Shown piece by piece: positions 1-6,920 of a stretch of 7,004 nucleotides of DNA. Made by a program: the position numbers and the translations under genes. The notes below the pieces were generated by a model. The model saw only the letters and a program-made list of their open reading frames with translations. It did no database searches and was not told where the DNA came from. How positions within the stretch are numbered: position 1 is the stretch's first letter; each line of letters opens with the position of its first letter. Source of the DNA: JANNHP01 sp031404455 (GTDB lineage: Bacteria; Planctomycetota; JAJSAM01; JAJVHW01); assembly GCA_031404455.1 (NCBI GenBank), contig JANNHP010000332.1, forward strand, positions 1 to 7,004, written 5' to 3'.

Positions 1-1901
1 CTCCAGCACGTCGCCGATGCCGACGCCGTGGAGGTGGATGAGATTCTCGCTGACGAAGCACGCAAGGCCGGTCTCGAGCGCCGCGAGCAGTTCGTCGCGC
101 GGGCCGCCCGTCACCTTCAGCTTCGCCATGCCGCGGTACTGGCCGATGTCGAGCGCCAGGATCATCAGCTTCGTGTCGCGCCACGCGAGGTGACGGAACC
201 GCACGCCGGTGACGTGCGCGACGCCCGGCGTGGCGAGCAGGTCCGCGGCGAGCGACGCGTCGAGCGGCGTGTGTCCGCCTGCGCCCATCACGGCGCGGCT
301 CGACGAGACGAACAGATCGCCCGCGACCTGCTCGTCCATCCACTCGGCGGTGCTCTCCGACAGCGTCGTCATCGTGCCCGCCGTCTCGACGACGAGCGCG
401 AGGCCGAGCGCCAGCGCGGCCGCGGGCAGCGCCGCGCGCACCGGATGTCGCGCGAGTTGGTCCGCGGCGAGACGTCCCGGCACGCCGAACCATCGCGCGA
501 GGAGCGGCGCGAGAAGGCGGGCGCCGAGGGCGAGGATCGCGGGTGCCGCGACGAGGTACGCGAGGAGCGCCAGCATCGCGGCGAGGTAGCCGGTCCACCG
601 TCCGAGTGCATCGGGCACGACGACGAGGACGATGCTCGCCGCGGCGAACGTCGTCGTGAGCGTGACGCGGAGCGTCGAGAGCACCGGGCGCCCGACGGAG
701 TCGTCGGGCCCGCGGCGGATCGCGTCGTTCGGCGCTTCCGACGCCGCGCGCGCGGCCGGGATCCACGCCGCGGCGAGTGCCACGACCGCGCCGATCGCGA
801 TGCCCGAGAGCGCCAGCGGCCACGAGATCTCGGCCGGCGCGGGCTCCGACGCGAAGTACGCCGTGGAGATCGACCCCGCGAAACTGCGCAGCGCGCCCGC
901 CGCGAGGACGAGCGCGAGACCGACGCCCAGCGTCGATCCGACCACGCCGAGCAGCACCGCCTCGCCCGCGAAGACGCGCCGCACCTGGCTCTGCGTCGCG
1001 CCGAGAGCGCGCAGCACGCCGACGTCGCGCCGCCGCTCGGCGACGCCGACCGACACCGTGTGGTGGATGAGGAACATCCCGATCATCAGCGCGACGACCG
1101 CGCCGATCCGGAGCGCCACCGTGACGACGCCGAGGACGTCCCCCACCGTCGGATCGACGGCCCGCGGCGCGCCGACGTAGAGACGCGGCGGCGCGCGGTC
1201 TCCGATGCGCGCGACGATCGCGAGCGCGGCGGCGTCGCGGTCCGCGCCGGGGACGAGGTCGACGTCGATCCGGTCCGCCGCGGCGCCGCGGCCGAGCAGT
1301 CGCTGCGCGAGCGGGATCGACGCCACGATCACGCGGTCGGCGGCCGCGGCCATCGATCCCTTCACATCGACGACACCCGCGACGCCGAGCGTCACCTGCC
1401 CCGACGGTCCGGGCACCGCGAACGATCCGCCGTCCTTCGCGCCGATCTCGTCCGCGAGACGCCGCGAGAGCAGGGCGCCGGTTCCCATCGACAACGAAAC
1501 GACGCCCGCCGCGGACGGCGCCGCGGCCTCGCGCGCCACGGCCGTCCGGCGCATCGCGGACTCGGCGAGTGGATCGACGCCGACGAGCAGCGCGCGTCCC
1601 TTGGTCGCGCCGCGGACGTTGATCCAGCCGAGCACGATCGGCGCGGCGCCCGCGACGCCCGGCACCTCGCGAATGTCCTTCGCCCACGCGGCCGGAACCC
1701 CCGCCACGTCGGCCTCGACGCCGAGGTCGGCGCCACCCGAGATCGCGGTGACCGCGGCCGTCGCCGTGCGCTCCACGCTGTTGCCGACTGCGGCCGTCGC
1801 GAGGAACGCGGCCACGCCGAGCGCGACCGCGATCACCGCGAGCGCCGAGCGCAGGCGGTGGCGGAGGATCCAGCGCACGACGAGCGCCCGGAAGAGCACG
1901 C

Positions 1902-1905
<4 letters not shown>
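1..1905 (-). CDS. FtsX-family ABC transporter permease (3' part outside window)
   Basis: This is the membrane subunit of an ABC transporter of the LolCE/MacB/FtsX superfamily. 635 codons run without a stop from GTG at 1905 to the window edge. Seen: a basic N-terminus, then TM1 at about residues 19-40. A periplasmic MacB_PCD-like region (about 41-250) follows, including GGADLGVEADV at 57-67. TM2 (257-280) leads to the FtsX hallmark ERRRDVGVLRALGAT at 290-304. TM3 is at 316-338 and TM4 at 362-382, ending in WIPAARAAS. Two more helices (414-434, 440-462) and a third (490-511) lead into a second exported segment containing GDLFVSSS, so the protein probably repeats the TM-domain-TM plan. Family members with this plan are about 800 or more residues long, so roughly 200 are missing. 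The GTG start overlaps the ATPase stop as GTGA, implying translational coupling. Family assignment is secure; substrate (lipoprotein, lipid or peptide) is unknown. Confidence 0.93.
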
Positions 1906-2567
<662 letters not shown>

Positions 2568-2656
2568 GGCGAGACGGTAGCCCGGGGGCGCCGCCGCGGT
2601 TCGCGGATTGCGGTCGGCGGGCGCTCGCCCCGGGCCATCGAGTGAGGCCCCGAACG

Positions 2657-2764
2657 GCGACATGCGATGCCAGGAATGAGTCGGCGGCGGCGCGGATGCC
2701 CCGGGCGTGTACCGGTTGATCGTCGCGCCGAAGCCGACGGCCCGTTCCTGGCACGGCATGTCGC
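2657..2764. repeat. Structured inverted-repeat element, copy A
   Basis: This copy is about 108 bp and closed by an outer stem: GCGACATGC (2657-2665) pairs with GCATGTCGC (2756-2764). A 2x2 internal loop follows, then TGCCAGGAA (2668-2676) pairs with TTCCTGGCA (2745-2753). Weaker pairing continues inward. A nested hairpin lies on the right side, CGTCG (2721-2725) with CGACG (2735-2739). It shares with copy B the arms, the block GATCGTCGCGCCGAA (2718-2732), orientation and length, while the rest of the interior differs. Repeat-family membership (REP-like, MITE-like or structured RNA) is not known. Confidence 0.75.
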
Positions 2765-2858
2765 GTGCTGTCGGGGAAGACTGGGAAGACGCTGCTGACG
2801 TTCCCGAAGTGACGCCTCCTGCGGCGCCGGCCGCGGGATGGTCCGGATCCGGCACTCC

Positions 2859-2967
2859 GCGACATTCCGTGCCAGGAACGAGTCGTCGGAGAGCGCTGAT
2901 CTCCACGGCGCCCGCCTGCCGATCGTCGCGCCGAACGCGGCGACGCGTTCCTGGCACGGGACGTTGT
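2859..2967. repeat. Structured inverted-repeat element, copy B
   Basis: Second copy, shifted by 202-203 bp and in the same orientation as copy A. Its core stem is perfect for 14 bp: CCGTGCCAGGAACG (2867-2880) pairs with CGTTCCTGGCACGG (2946-2959). It extends outward with wobble and mismatched positions to about 2860/2966. Two internal hairpins are visible. GGAGA (2888-2892) pairs with TCTCC (2900-2904). CGTC plus GCCG (2924-2933, two-base bulge) pairs with CGGC plus GACG (2938-2945) around an AACG loop. The fold is therefore cloverleaf-like, with an outer stem and two inner hairpins. The shared block GATCGTCGCGCCGAA lies at 2921-2935. Confidence 0.75.
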
Positions 2968-2981
2968 GGCACGGGACGTTG
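2952..2981. repeat. 15-bp tandem duplication
   Basis: TGGCACGGGACGTTG occurs twice head to tail, at 2952-2966 and 2967-2981, with no mismatch. The first unit is the right arm of structured element copy B; the second lies just outside it. Copy A has no such duplication, so it probably arose after the elements diverged, by slippage or at an insertion edge. Confidence 0.85.
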
Positions 2982-3012
2982 CCCTGGGGCGCCCCCCCCC
3001 GGCGCGGACCGC

Positions 3013-3843
3013 TCACTCGGCCAGGACTCGCCTGACCGGACGGAAGCCCTGGGTCCTGTCTCGCGCGTCAGGCTGAGAAAGACCCCAGTCCCATGCTCGC
3101 GCGTTGCTCGACGGCCCCTCGAACCCGCCTCCGCGGAAGACCCGCTTCGCCGCGCTCCAGCCGCCCGGCGGCGCCGGCAGAGTGGCCCGAGGGAAGTCCG
3201 CGAACCCTCCGGAGCACCACTCGGACACGTTGCCATGCACGTCGAAGAGGCCAAGGGCGTTCGGCAGCTTCTGCCCGACCTCGTGGGTACGACATTCCCA
3301 CTCCGCCTCGCTCGGCAGTTCCATGCCGGTGCGCTCGCAGAACTCCGCCGCGTCGTGCCACGAGACGTTCTCCACGGGAAGGCGTGACCCGGTCCAGTGA
3401 GACGGATTCGTTCCGATCGATCCGACGTACGCGTCCTGGGTGCACTCGGTCCGTGCGATCAGGAACGGGTGCCGGATGAGGACGCTCGTGTCGAGCGAGC
3501 CGCGCGAGATGTGCAGCACTCCCCCCGGTACGAGGACGAACTCGAGCCGAGTCCCGACGTGCACGAAGATCCAGACTTCGTGCGTCAGCTCCCCGCACGA
3601 GAACGTCTCCGCCCGCACGAGTCGAAGGCTCGGGTCACCGTCCGCGACCTCGGCCGCCGCCTGACGTCGCCGCTCCTGCGACGCACCGTCCCACTTCGCG
3701 ATGTCGAGCAGAATGGCGCGCGACTCGGCCGAGAGCAGCCTCCGCGCGACGGCCGGCACCTGCGTCGAGACCGCCTCACCGTCGCCACAGGCACCCAGTG
3801 CCAGGAAGAGGAAGAGACTCGTCAGCCGTCGATTGCCCCTCAG
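3013..3843 (-). CDS. FGE/sulfatase-modifying-factor-like lipoprotein
   Basis: Predicted lipoprotein with an FGE-sulfatase (SUMF1/PF03781-type) domain. The first ordinary start, GTG at 3759, begins inside the mature protein. The frame continues upstream into a clear signal peptide: basic RGNRR, hydrophobic LTSLFLFL, then lipobox LGAC (Cys19 when counted from CTG at 3843). No ATG, GTG or TTG lies between the lipobox and the in-frame stop at 3853-3855, so the start is uncertain: CTG at 3843 gives the best basic n-region, CTG at 3825 has a ribosome-site-like AGGGG. Domain motifs: FVLVPGG (about 102-108), TNPSHWTGSRLPVENVSW (146-162), LPSEAEWE (176-183), VGQKLPNALGLFDVHGNVSE (189-208), RVFRGGGF (234-241), GFRPVRR (266-272). 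About 30-40 residues usually present after AEWE are missing. The C-terminal segment lacks the copper-binding Cys pair of true formylglycine-generating enzymes, so a binding or structural role is likelier than catalysis. Confidence 0.85.
   Translation of the reverse strand: MRGNRRLTSLFLFLALGACGDGEAVSTQVPAVARRLLSAESRAILLDIAKWDGASQERRRQAAAEVADGDPSLRLVRAETFSCGELTHEVWIFVHVGTRLEFVLVPGGVLHISRGSLDTSVLIRHPFLIARTECTQDAYVGSIGTNPSHWTGSRLPVENVSWHDAAEFCERTGMELPSEAEWECRTHEVGQKLPNALGLFDVHGNVSEWCSGGFADFPRATLPAPPGGWSAAKRVFRGGGFEGPSSNARAWDWGLSQPDARDRTQGFRPVRRVLAE
3836..3840 (-). promoter_or_regulatory. Possible ribosome binding site for lipoprotein gene
   Basis: AGGGG on the minus strand lies 10 bases before the in-frame CTG at 3825, which would start the protein as MTSLFLFLALGAC. 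This is the only Shine-Dalgarno-like sequence near the signal peptide. It argues for the shorter CTG start, whereas the basic residues of a normal signal peptide argue for CTG at 3843. Confidence 0.3.
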
Positions 3844-3897
3844 GGACGGTGCTCAGTCTTCGAGATCCGCGAGCCGGGTCGGGCACTCCCATCGGCC

Positions 3898-3916
3898 GCA
3901 TCGCGACGTCGCATGC
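3898..3916. promoter_or_regulatory. Palindrome in divergent intergenic region, candidate operator
   Basis: GCATCGCGACGTCGCATGC has a perfect 10-bp palindromic core, GCGACGTCGC (3903-3912), flanked by GCAT and ATGC arms offset by one extra C at 3902. It lies in the 200-bp gap between the divergent lipoprotein and 948-residue protein genes, where an operator serving both would be expected. High-GC sequence yields such palindromes by chance fairly often, so function is unproven. Confidence 0.35.
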
Positions 3917-3921
3917 GCCGG

Positions 3922-3930
3922 AGGCTATCA
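3922..3930 (-). promoter_or_regulatory. Weak -10-like element toward the lipoprotein gene
   Basis: TGATAGCCT on the minus strand resembles an extended -10 (TG, one base, TAGCCT) in an otherwise GC-saturated region. It would start transcription near 3915, inside the palindrome and about 70 bases before the signal peptide. No -35 match at normal spacing is visible. Confidence 0.2.
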
Positions 3931-4002
3931 CCGCACGCGCGGCGTCGTCCCCGGCCACGGTTGGCGAAGAGCGGTTCCGCCCGCGCCCCCGTCCCCCGCC
4001 GG

Positions 4003-4011
4003 TGCTATCCT
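4003..4011 (+). promoter_or_regulatory. Candidate extended -10 promoter for the 948-aa gene
   Basis: TGCTATCCT matches the extended -10 pattern TGnTATAAT at seven of nine positions counting the free base, and is one of very few AT-containing patches upstream of the gene. Transcription would begin near 4018, giving a leader of about 26 bases. There is no recognisable -35 at 16-18 bp, as is usual for extended -10 promoters. Confidence 0.35.
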
Positions 4012-4023
4012 TCCCCCGACTCC

Positions 4024-4047
4024 ATGTTCCCGGGGGGGACTTCATGA
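4024..4047 (+). CDS. Possible 7-residue upstream leader ORF
   Basis: ATG at 4024 opens a short frame encoding MFPGGTS, whose TGA stop (4045-4047) overlaps the ATG of the 948-residue protein as ATGA. This is the geometry of translational coupling. I see no strong ribosome site before 4024, and a chance ATG is equally plausible. Confidence 0.15.
   Translation: MFPGGTS
4032..4039 (+). promoter_or_regulatory. Ribosome binding site for the 948-aa protein
   Basis: A run of seven G followed by A ends four bases before ATG at 4044. The purine-rich run can pair with the anti-Shine-Dalgarno sequence and selects ATG 4044 over the open but poorly protein-like 82 codons upstream in the same frame. Confidence 0.6.
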
Positions 4048-6890
4048 GCAGAGCCTGGATCGCAATTGGCGCCGTCGTGCTCGTCGGCGGAGCGGCCGCG
4101 GGGTACTTCTTCGTGCTGTCGAAGACGCCGGATCTCGCGCCCGCGGGACCGAACCGGGACCTCGCGCCCGAGTCGCTGGCGTTCTACGCCGAGGTGCCGG
4201 CGCTCGGCGCGACGTGGTCGAGCATGCAGACGACGGATGCGTGGCGCGACTTCGCGGCGTCGGGGCTCGCGGAGCGCGCGCTCGCGGCGCAGCCGGTGAA
4301 AGACCTCCTCGCGGCCATCGAGCAGGTCTCGACGAAGGCCGACTACCGGCTGACCGAGCGCAACGCGCTGAAGTTCGTCGGACGCGAAGTCTCCGTCGGT
4401 CTCGCGCTCGACCCGAAGGGCGGCCCGCCGCAGATCCTCGTGCTGACGAAGCTCGACATCGACGCCCTGGTGAACGACTTCCTCATCGGCAAGACGGACC
4501 TCGATTCGCTCTGGGAGGAACTGCAGCGGCGCACCGGCAAGGTCGACTTCGCCGTCTCGGCGGCCGACTACAAGGGCCACAAGCTCGCCACCGCCGCGCG
4601 CGGTGCGACGCAGTACCACGCCGCTCTCCTCGGCGACACGCTCGCCGTCTCGACGGACGCGGCTCTCCTGCGCGCGTCGGTGGACTGCCGCATCGCCGGC
4701 GGTGCGCGTTCGCTCGGCCGCAAGCCGGCGTTCCGGGCCGACGTGAAGGCCGCGGGCGAAGGCGCCGCGATCTTCGAGTGGTACGACCTCGACGCGATCG
4801 ACGCCGCGCGCGCGTCGCTCGACGCCGGCCTGACGTCGCTCGGCGCCGACGCCATTGCGAAGGCCGCCGTCCACGGACTCCTCGACGGCACGCGCGGGGC
4901 GCACTCCTTCGCGCGCACCACGCTCATCCCGAGCGGCGACCTCTACCAGTCGAAGTGGACGTACTCGAAGTCGGCCGAGCTCTTCGCCGACCAGGCGGCG
5001 CCGGTCCTCCGCGATCTCGCGTACGGCGACTGGCTCCTCTACGCGGAGATGAGCGACGTCGGGGGCGTGGCGAAGGCGTGGGAGGGCTCGGCGCTGAAGA
5101 GGAAGCTCGGCGACGGAGAGATCGGCAAGTGGCTGGACTCCGCCATGGACGAGCCCGCGAAGCGAGTGAAGGAGCTGACGTCGAGGTTCGGCGGCGGCGC
5201 CGCGTTCGGCGGGATGGAGACCGATCCCGCGGCTCCGGGCGGCGCGGAGGAGTCGGAGATCGTCGACCGTTTCGCGATGCGCATGGGACGCCACCTCCTC
5301 ACCGAGCAGATCGGGAACCTCGTGAACGGCGAGATGTCGATGGCCCTCGACGCGATGGGCGGCTTCGAGTCGCCGCCGCGGTTCGCCGTGATGATCCGGC
5401 TCGACACCGAGGGACGCCTCGCGGCGCTCGCCGCGCAGGGCGCCATCGCGGCGGCGCCTGCGGGCGAGGTCAAGTCCGAGGACTGCGGCACGCGCAAGGT
5501 GTTCACCGCGGGCGGGGAGTTCGCAGTCCACTGGACGATGGTCGGCGACGCGCTCGTCGTCGCGAACGACGCGGACCTCGTGCGCCAGGCCGCCCGCACG
5601 GGCGACACAAAGCCGCTCGGCCCGCCGCCGCGCGTGCGCGACTCCGTCGCAGCGATGAAGCCGGGCTGGCGCGGGTTCCTCCACGTGGACGTGGACCGCG
5701 CCCGCGGCGTCATGGAGTCGTCGATGAAGTCCGACCCGTCCATGCGCTCATTCACCCAGATGATCGACCTCGACCGCATCGGCGGGCGGATCGCGTGCGC
5801 CGCGTACGTCGCCGACGACTTCGGATCCATCGAGTTCCGCACTCGCGTATGGCCCGGCGAGGGCATGAGCGACGAGGACCGCGCGCTCCTCGCGCTCAAC
5901 GCAGAGGAGCGCACGCCCCGCTGCTGGAACTACCTGCCCGACAAGTGCATCCTTCACGTCGTGAACGCGACGTCCGGCGTCAGCACCGCCTGGATGTCCG
6001 CGAAGATCCTCATGAAAGTCGCGGGCACGGATCTCGCGGAGGTCGAGTCGTCCTTCCGCGAATCGATGGGGATGGACCTCGAGAAGGACCTCATCGCGGC
6101 GCTCGGCGAAGAGACGGTGTTCGCGGTCACCTACCGCGCCCCCGAGGGCGCGGATGGAGCGGGCACCGGCGCACGTCCGCCCGGCGAGAGCGTCCGGGGG
6201 CCGGCACCGGGCGGTCCTCCCACGGTCTTCCCGGGGTTCGTCCTCGGGATCGAGGTGAAGGATTCCGCCACGGTCCGGCGCGCGATCGAGCGCGCGCTCG
6301 AGCTCGCCGAGCAGGAGATGAAGCAGACGTCGGCGGACCCGGACTCGAAGCCGTTCGTGCGCGAGGCGCGCGACGGCGTGGAGATCATCCGGCTCGAGCT
6401 CCCGCCCGAGGAAGCGGCGTCCGTCCCCGTGCGCCCGGCGATGGCGCTCCACGACGGCTACCTCCTCATCTCGTCCGAGGTCGACACGCTCCGCGCGGGG
6501 ATCGACGCGAAGACCGGCAAGGGCAAGAGCCTCGCGGACTCGGCCACGTTCGGGCGCGCCGTCGCAGCCATCGGCAGGAAGCCGGCGAACCTCATGCTGC
6601 TCGACTGGCCGCTCCTCGTCGATCAGATCGCCGTCTACGCGCCGATGATGGGCGGCCTCGCGGGCGGCGCCGACGTCCCCTATCCCGAGTTCCCCGCGGA
6701 CGGCGACTCCGAGGAGTGGAAGCGACGGGTCGAGGAGTACCAGAAGAAGATGACGGAGGCCCGCGCGTCGGGCGCCGGGACGGTGATGAAGTGGATCGAC
6801 GCGCTGCGCGTCGTCGACTACGTCTCCGCGGACTCGCAGACGACCGGCCAGTGCGTGGACGGCACGTTCCACGTGGAGTTCACCAAGTAG
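4044..6890 (+). CDS. Membrane-anchored exported protein with three DUF3352-like modules
   Basis: 948 residues, function unknown. The N-terminus MSRAWIAIGAVVLVGG and on to residue 25 is one hydrophobic signal-anchor with no clear cleavage site, so the rest should face the periplasm or exterior. After a short linker the protein consists of three degenerate repeats, each with the same three landmarks in order. First, an opening strand and helix: LAFYAEVPALGATWSS (45-60), WLLYAEMSDVGGVAKAW (330-346), CILHVVNATSGVSTAW (635-650). Second, a strand pair joined by a Gly/Pro turn: REVSVGLALDPKGGPPQ (114-130), NGEMSMALDAMGGFESPP (428-445), LGEETVFAVTYRAPEG (687-702). Third, LLGDTLAVSTDAALL (195-209), MVGDALVVANDADLV (499-513), LHDGYLLISSEVDTL (802-816). 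The style recalls DUF3352-type exported proteins, but I cannot confirm this. ATG 4044 was chosen for its G-rich ribosome site and because it starts exactly at the anchor. No catalytic motif is recognised; a solute- or lipid-binding or scaffold role is only a guess. Confidence 0.9.
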   Translation: MSRAWIAIGAVVLVGGAAAGYFFVLSKTPDLAPAGPNRDLAPESLAFYAEVPALGATWSSMQTTDAWRDFAASGLAERALAAQPVKDLLAAIEQVSTKADYRLTERNALKFVGREVSVGLALDPKGGPPQILVLTKLDIDALVNDFLIGKTDLDSLWEELQRRTGKVDFAVSAADYKGHKLATAARGATQYHAALLGDTLAVSTDAALLRASVDCRIAGGARSLGRKPAFRADVKAAGEGAAIFEWYDLDAIDAARASLDAGLTSLGADAIAKAAVHGLLDGTRGAHSFARTTLIPSGDLYQSKWTYSKSAELFADQAAPVLRDLAYGDWLLYAEMSDVGGVAKAWEGSALKRKLGDGEIGKWLDSAMDEPAKRVKELTSRFGGGAAFGGMETDPAAPGGAEESEIVDRFAMRMGRHLLTEQIGNLVNGEMSMALDAMGGFESPPRFAVMIRLDTEGRLAALAAQGAIAAAPAGEVKSEDCGTRKVFTAGGEFAVHWTMVGDALVVANDADLVRQAARTGDTKPLGPPPRVRDSVAAMKPGWRGFLHVDVDRARGVMESSMKSDPSMRSFTQMIDLDRIGGRIACAAYVADDFGSIEFRTRVWPGEGMSDEDRALLALNAEERTPRCWNYLPDKCILHVVNATSGVSTAWMSAKILMKVAGTDLAEVESSFRESMGMDLEKDLIAALGEETVFAVTYRAPEGADGAGTGARPPGESVRGPAPGGPPTVFPGFVLGIEVKDSATVRRAIERALELAEQEMKQTSADPDSKPFVREARDGVEIIRLELPPEEAASVPVRPAMALHDGYLLISSEVDTLRAGIDAKTGKGKSLADSATFGRAVAAIGRKPANLMLLDWPLLVDQIAVYAPMMGGLAGGADVPYPEFPADGDSEEWKRRVEEYQKKMTEARASGAGTVMKWIDALRVVDYVSADSQTTGQCVDGTFHVEFTK

Positions 6891-6905
6891 CGGCGCGCCC
6901 AGAAG

Positions 6906-6918
6906 GCGGGCGGCCCGC
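6906..6918. terminator. Small GC hairpin between convergent genes
   Basis: GCGGG (6906-6910), loop CGG, CCCGC (6914-6918) forms a perfect 5-bp hairpin 16 bases after the stop of the 948-residue protein and just beyond the stop of the convergent gene. There is no T-tract on either side, so intrinsic termination is doubtful and such hairpins are common at this GC content. Confidence 0.2.
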
Positions 6919-6920
6919 GA

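Larger units (their letters stand above)
2568..3012. other. Gene-free interval with repeat elements
   Basis: These 445 bases separate the FGE-like lipoprotein gene from the ABC ATPase, both on the minus strand. No convincing gene is present: open frames exist on both strands but have Arg/Pro/Ser-rich shadow composition. The interval holds two similar structured inverted-repeat elements, a 15-bp tandem duplication, the octamer GGGAAGAC twice at 2774-2781 and 2783-2790, and a run of nine C at 2992-3000 beside the palindrome GGGGCGCCCC (2986-2995). If the ATPase is transcribed from upstream, all of this would be in its leader RNA. I see no convincing sigma-70 promoter or U-tract terminator. Confidence 0.7.

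Noticed and set aside
2774..2790. GGGAAGAC direct repeat as a CRISPR or regulator-site array
   Set aside because: Only two 8-base units one base apart, with no further units; too short to support an array.
2568..3012. tRNA or known small RNA in the repeat interval
   Set aside because: The fold is cloverleaf-like in places, but there is no TTC-type T-loop, no 7-bp acceptor stem with CCA-end geometry and no anticodon arm of standard size.
2568..3254. N-terminal extension of the ABC ATPase to 450 residues
   Set aside because: The extra 229 residues have no ABC homology, cross both repeats, overlap the lipoprotein gene by about 240 bases and have shadow composition. GTG 2567 gives the family-standard start.
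3798..3807. Possible third repeat arm, GTGCCAGGAA
   Set aside because: It matches the arm sequence but lies within the lipoprotein signal-peptide codons, and I find no partner TTCCTGGCAC or shared core block nearby. Probably chance.
3798..4043. 82-codon upstream extension of the 948-aa protein
   Set aside because: It would cover the divergent promoter region and the lipoprotein signal peptide, and would bury the signal anchor. ATG 4044 has a strong G-rich ribosome site.
4005..6872. Long minus-strand open frames (559 and 374 codons) antisense to the 948-aa gene
   Set aside because: Both are rich in Arg, Glu, Ala and His with no motif, and lie wholly opposite a gene with a signal anchor and internal repeats.
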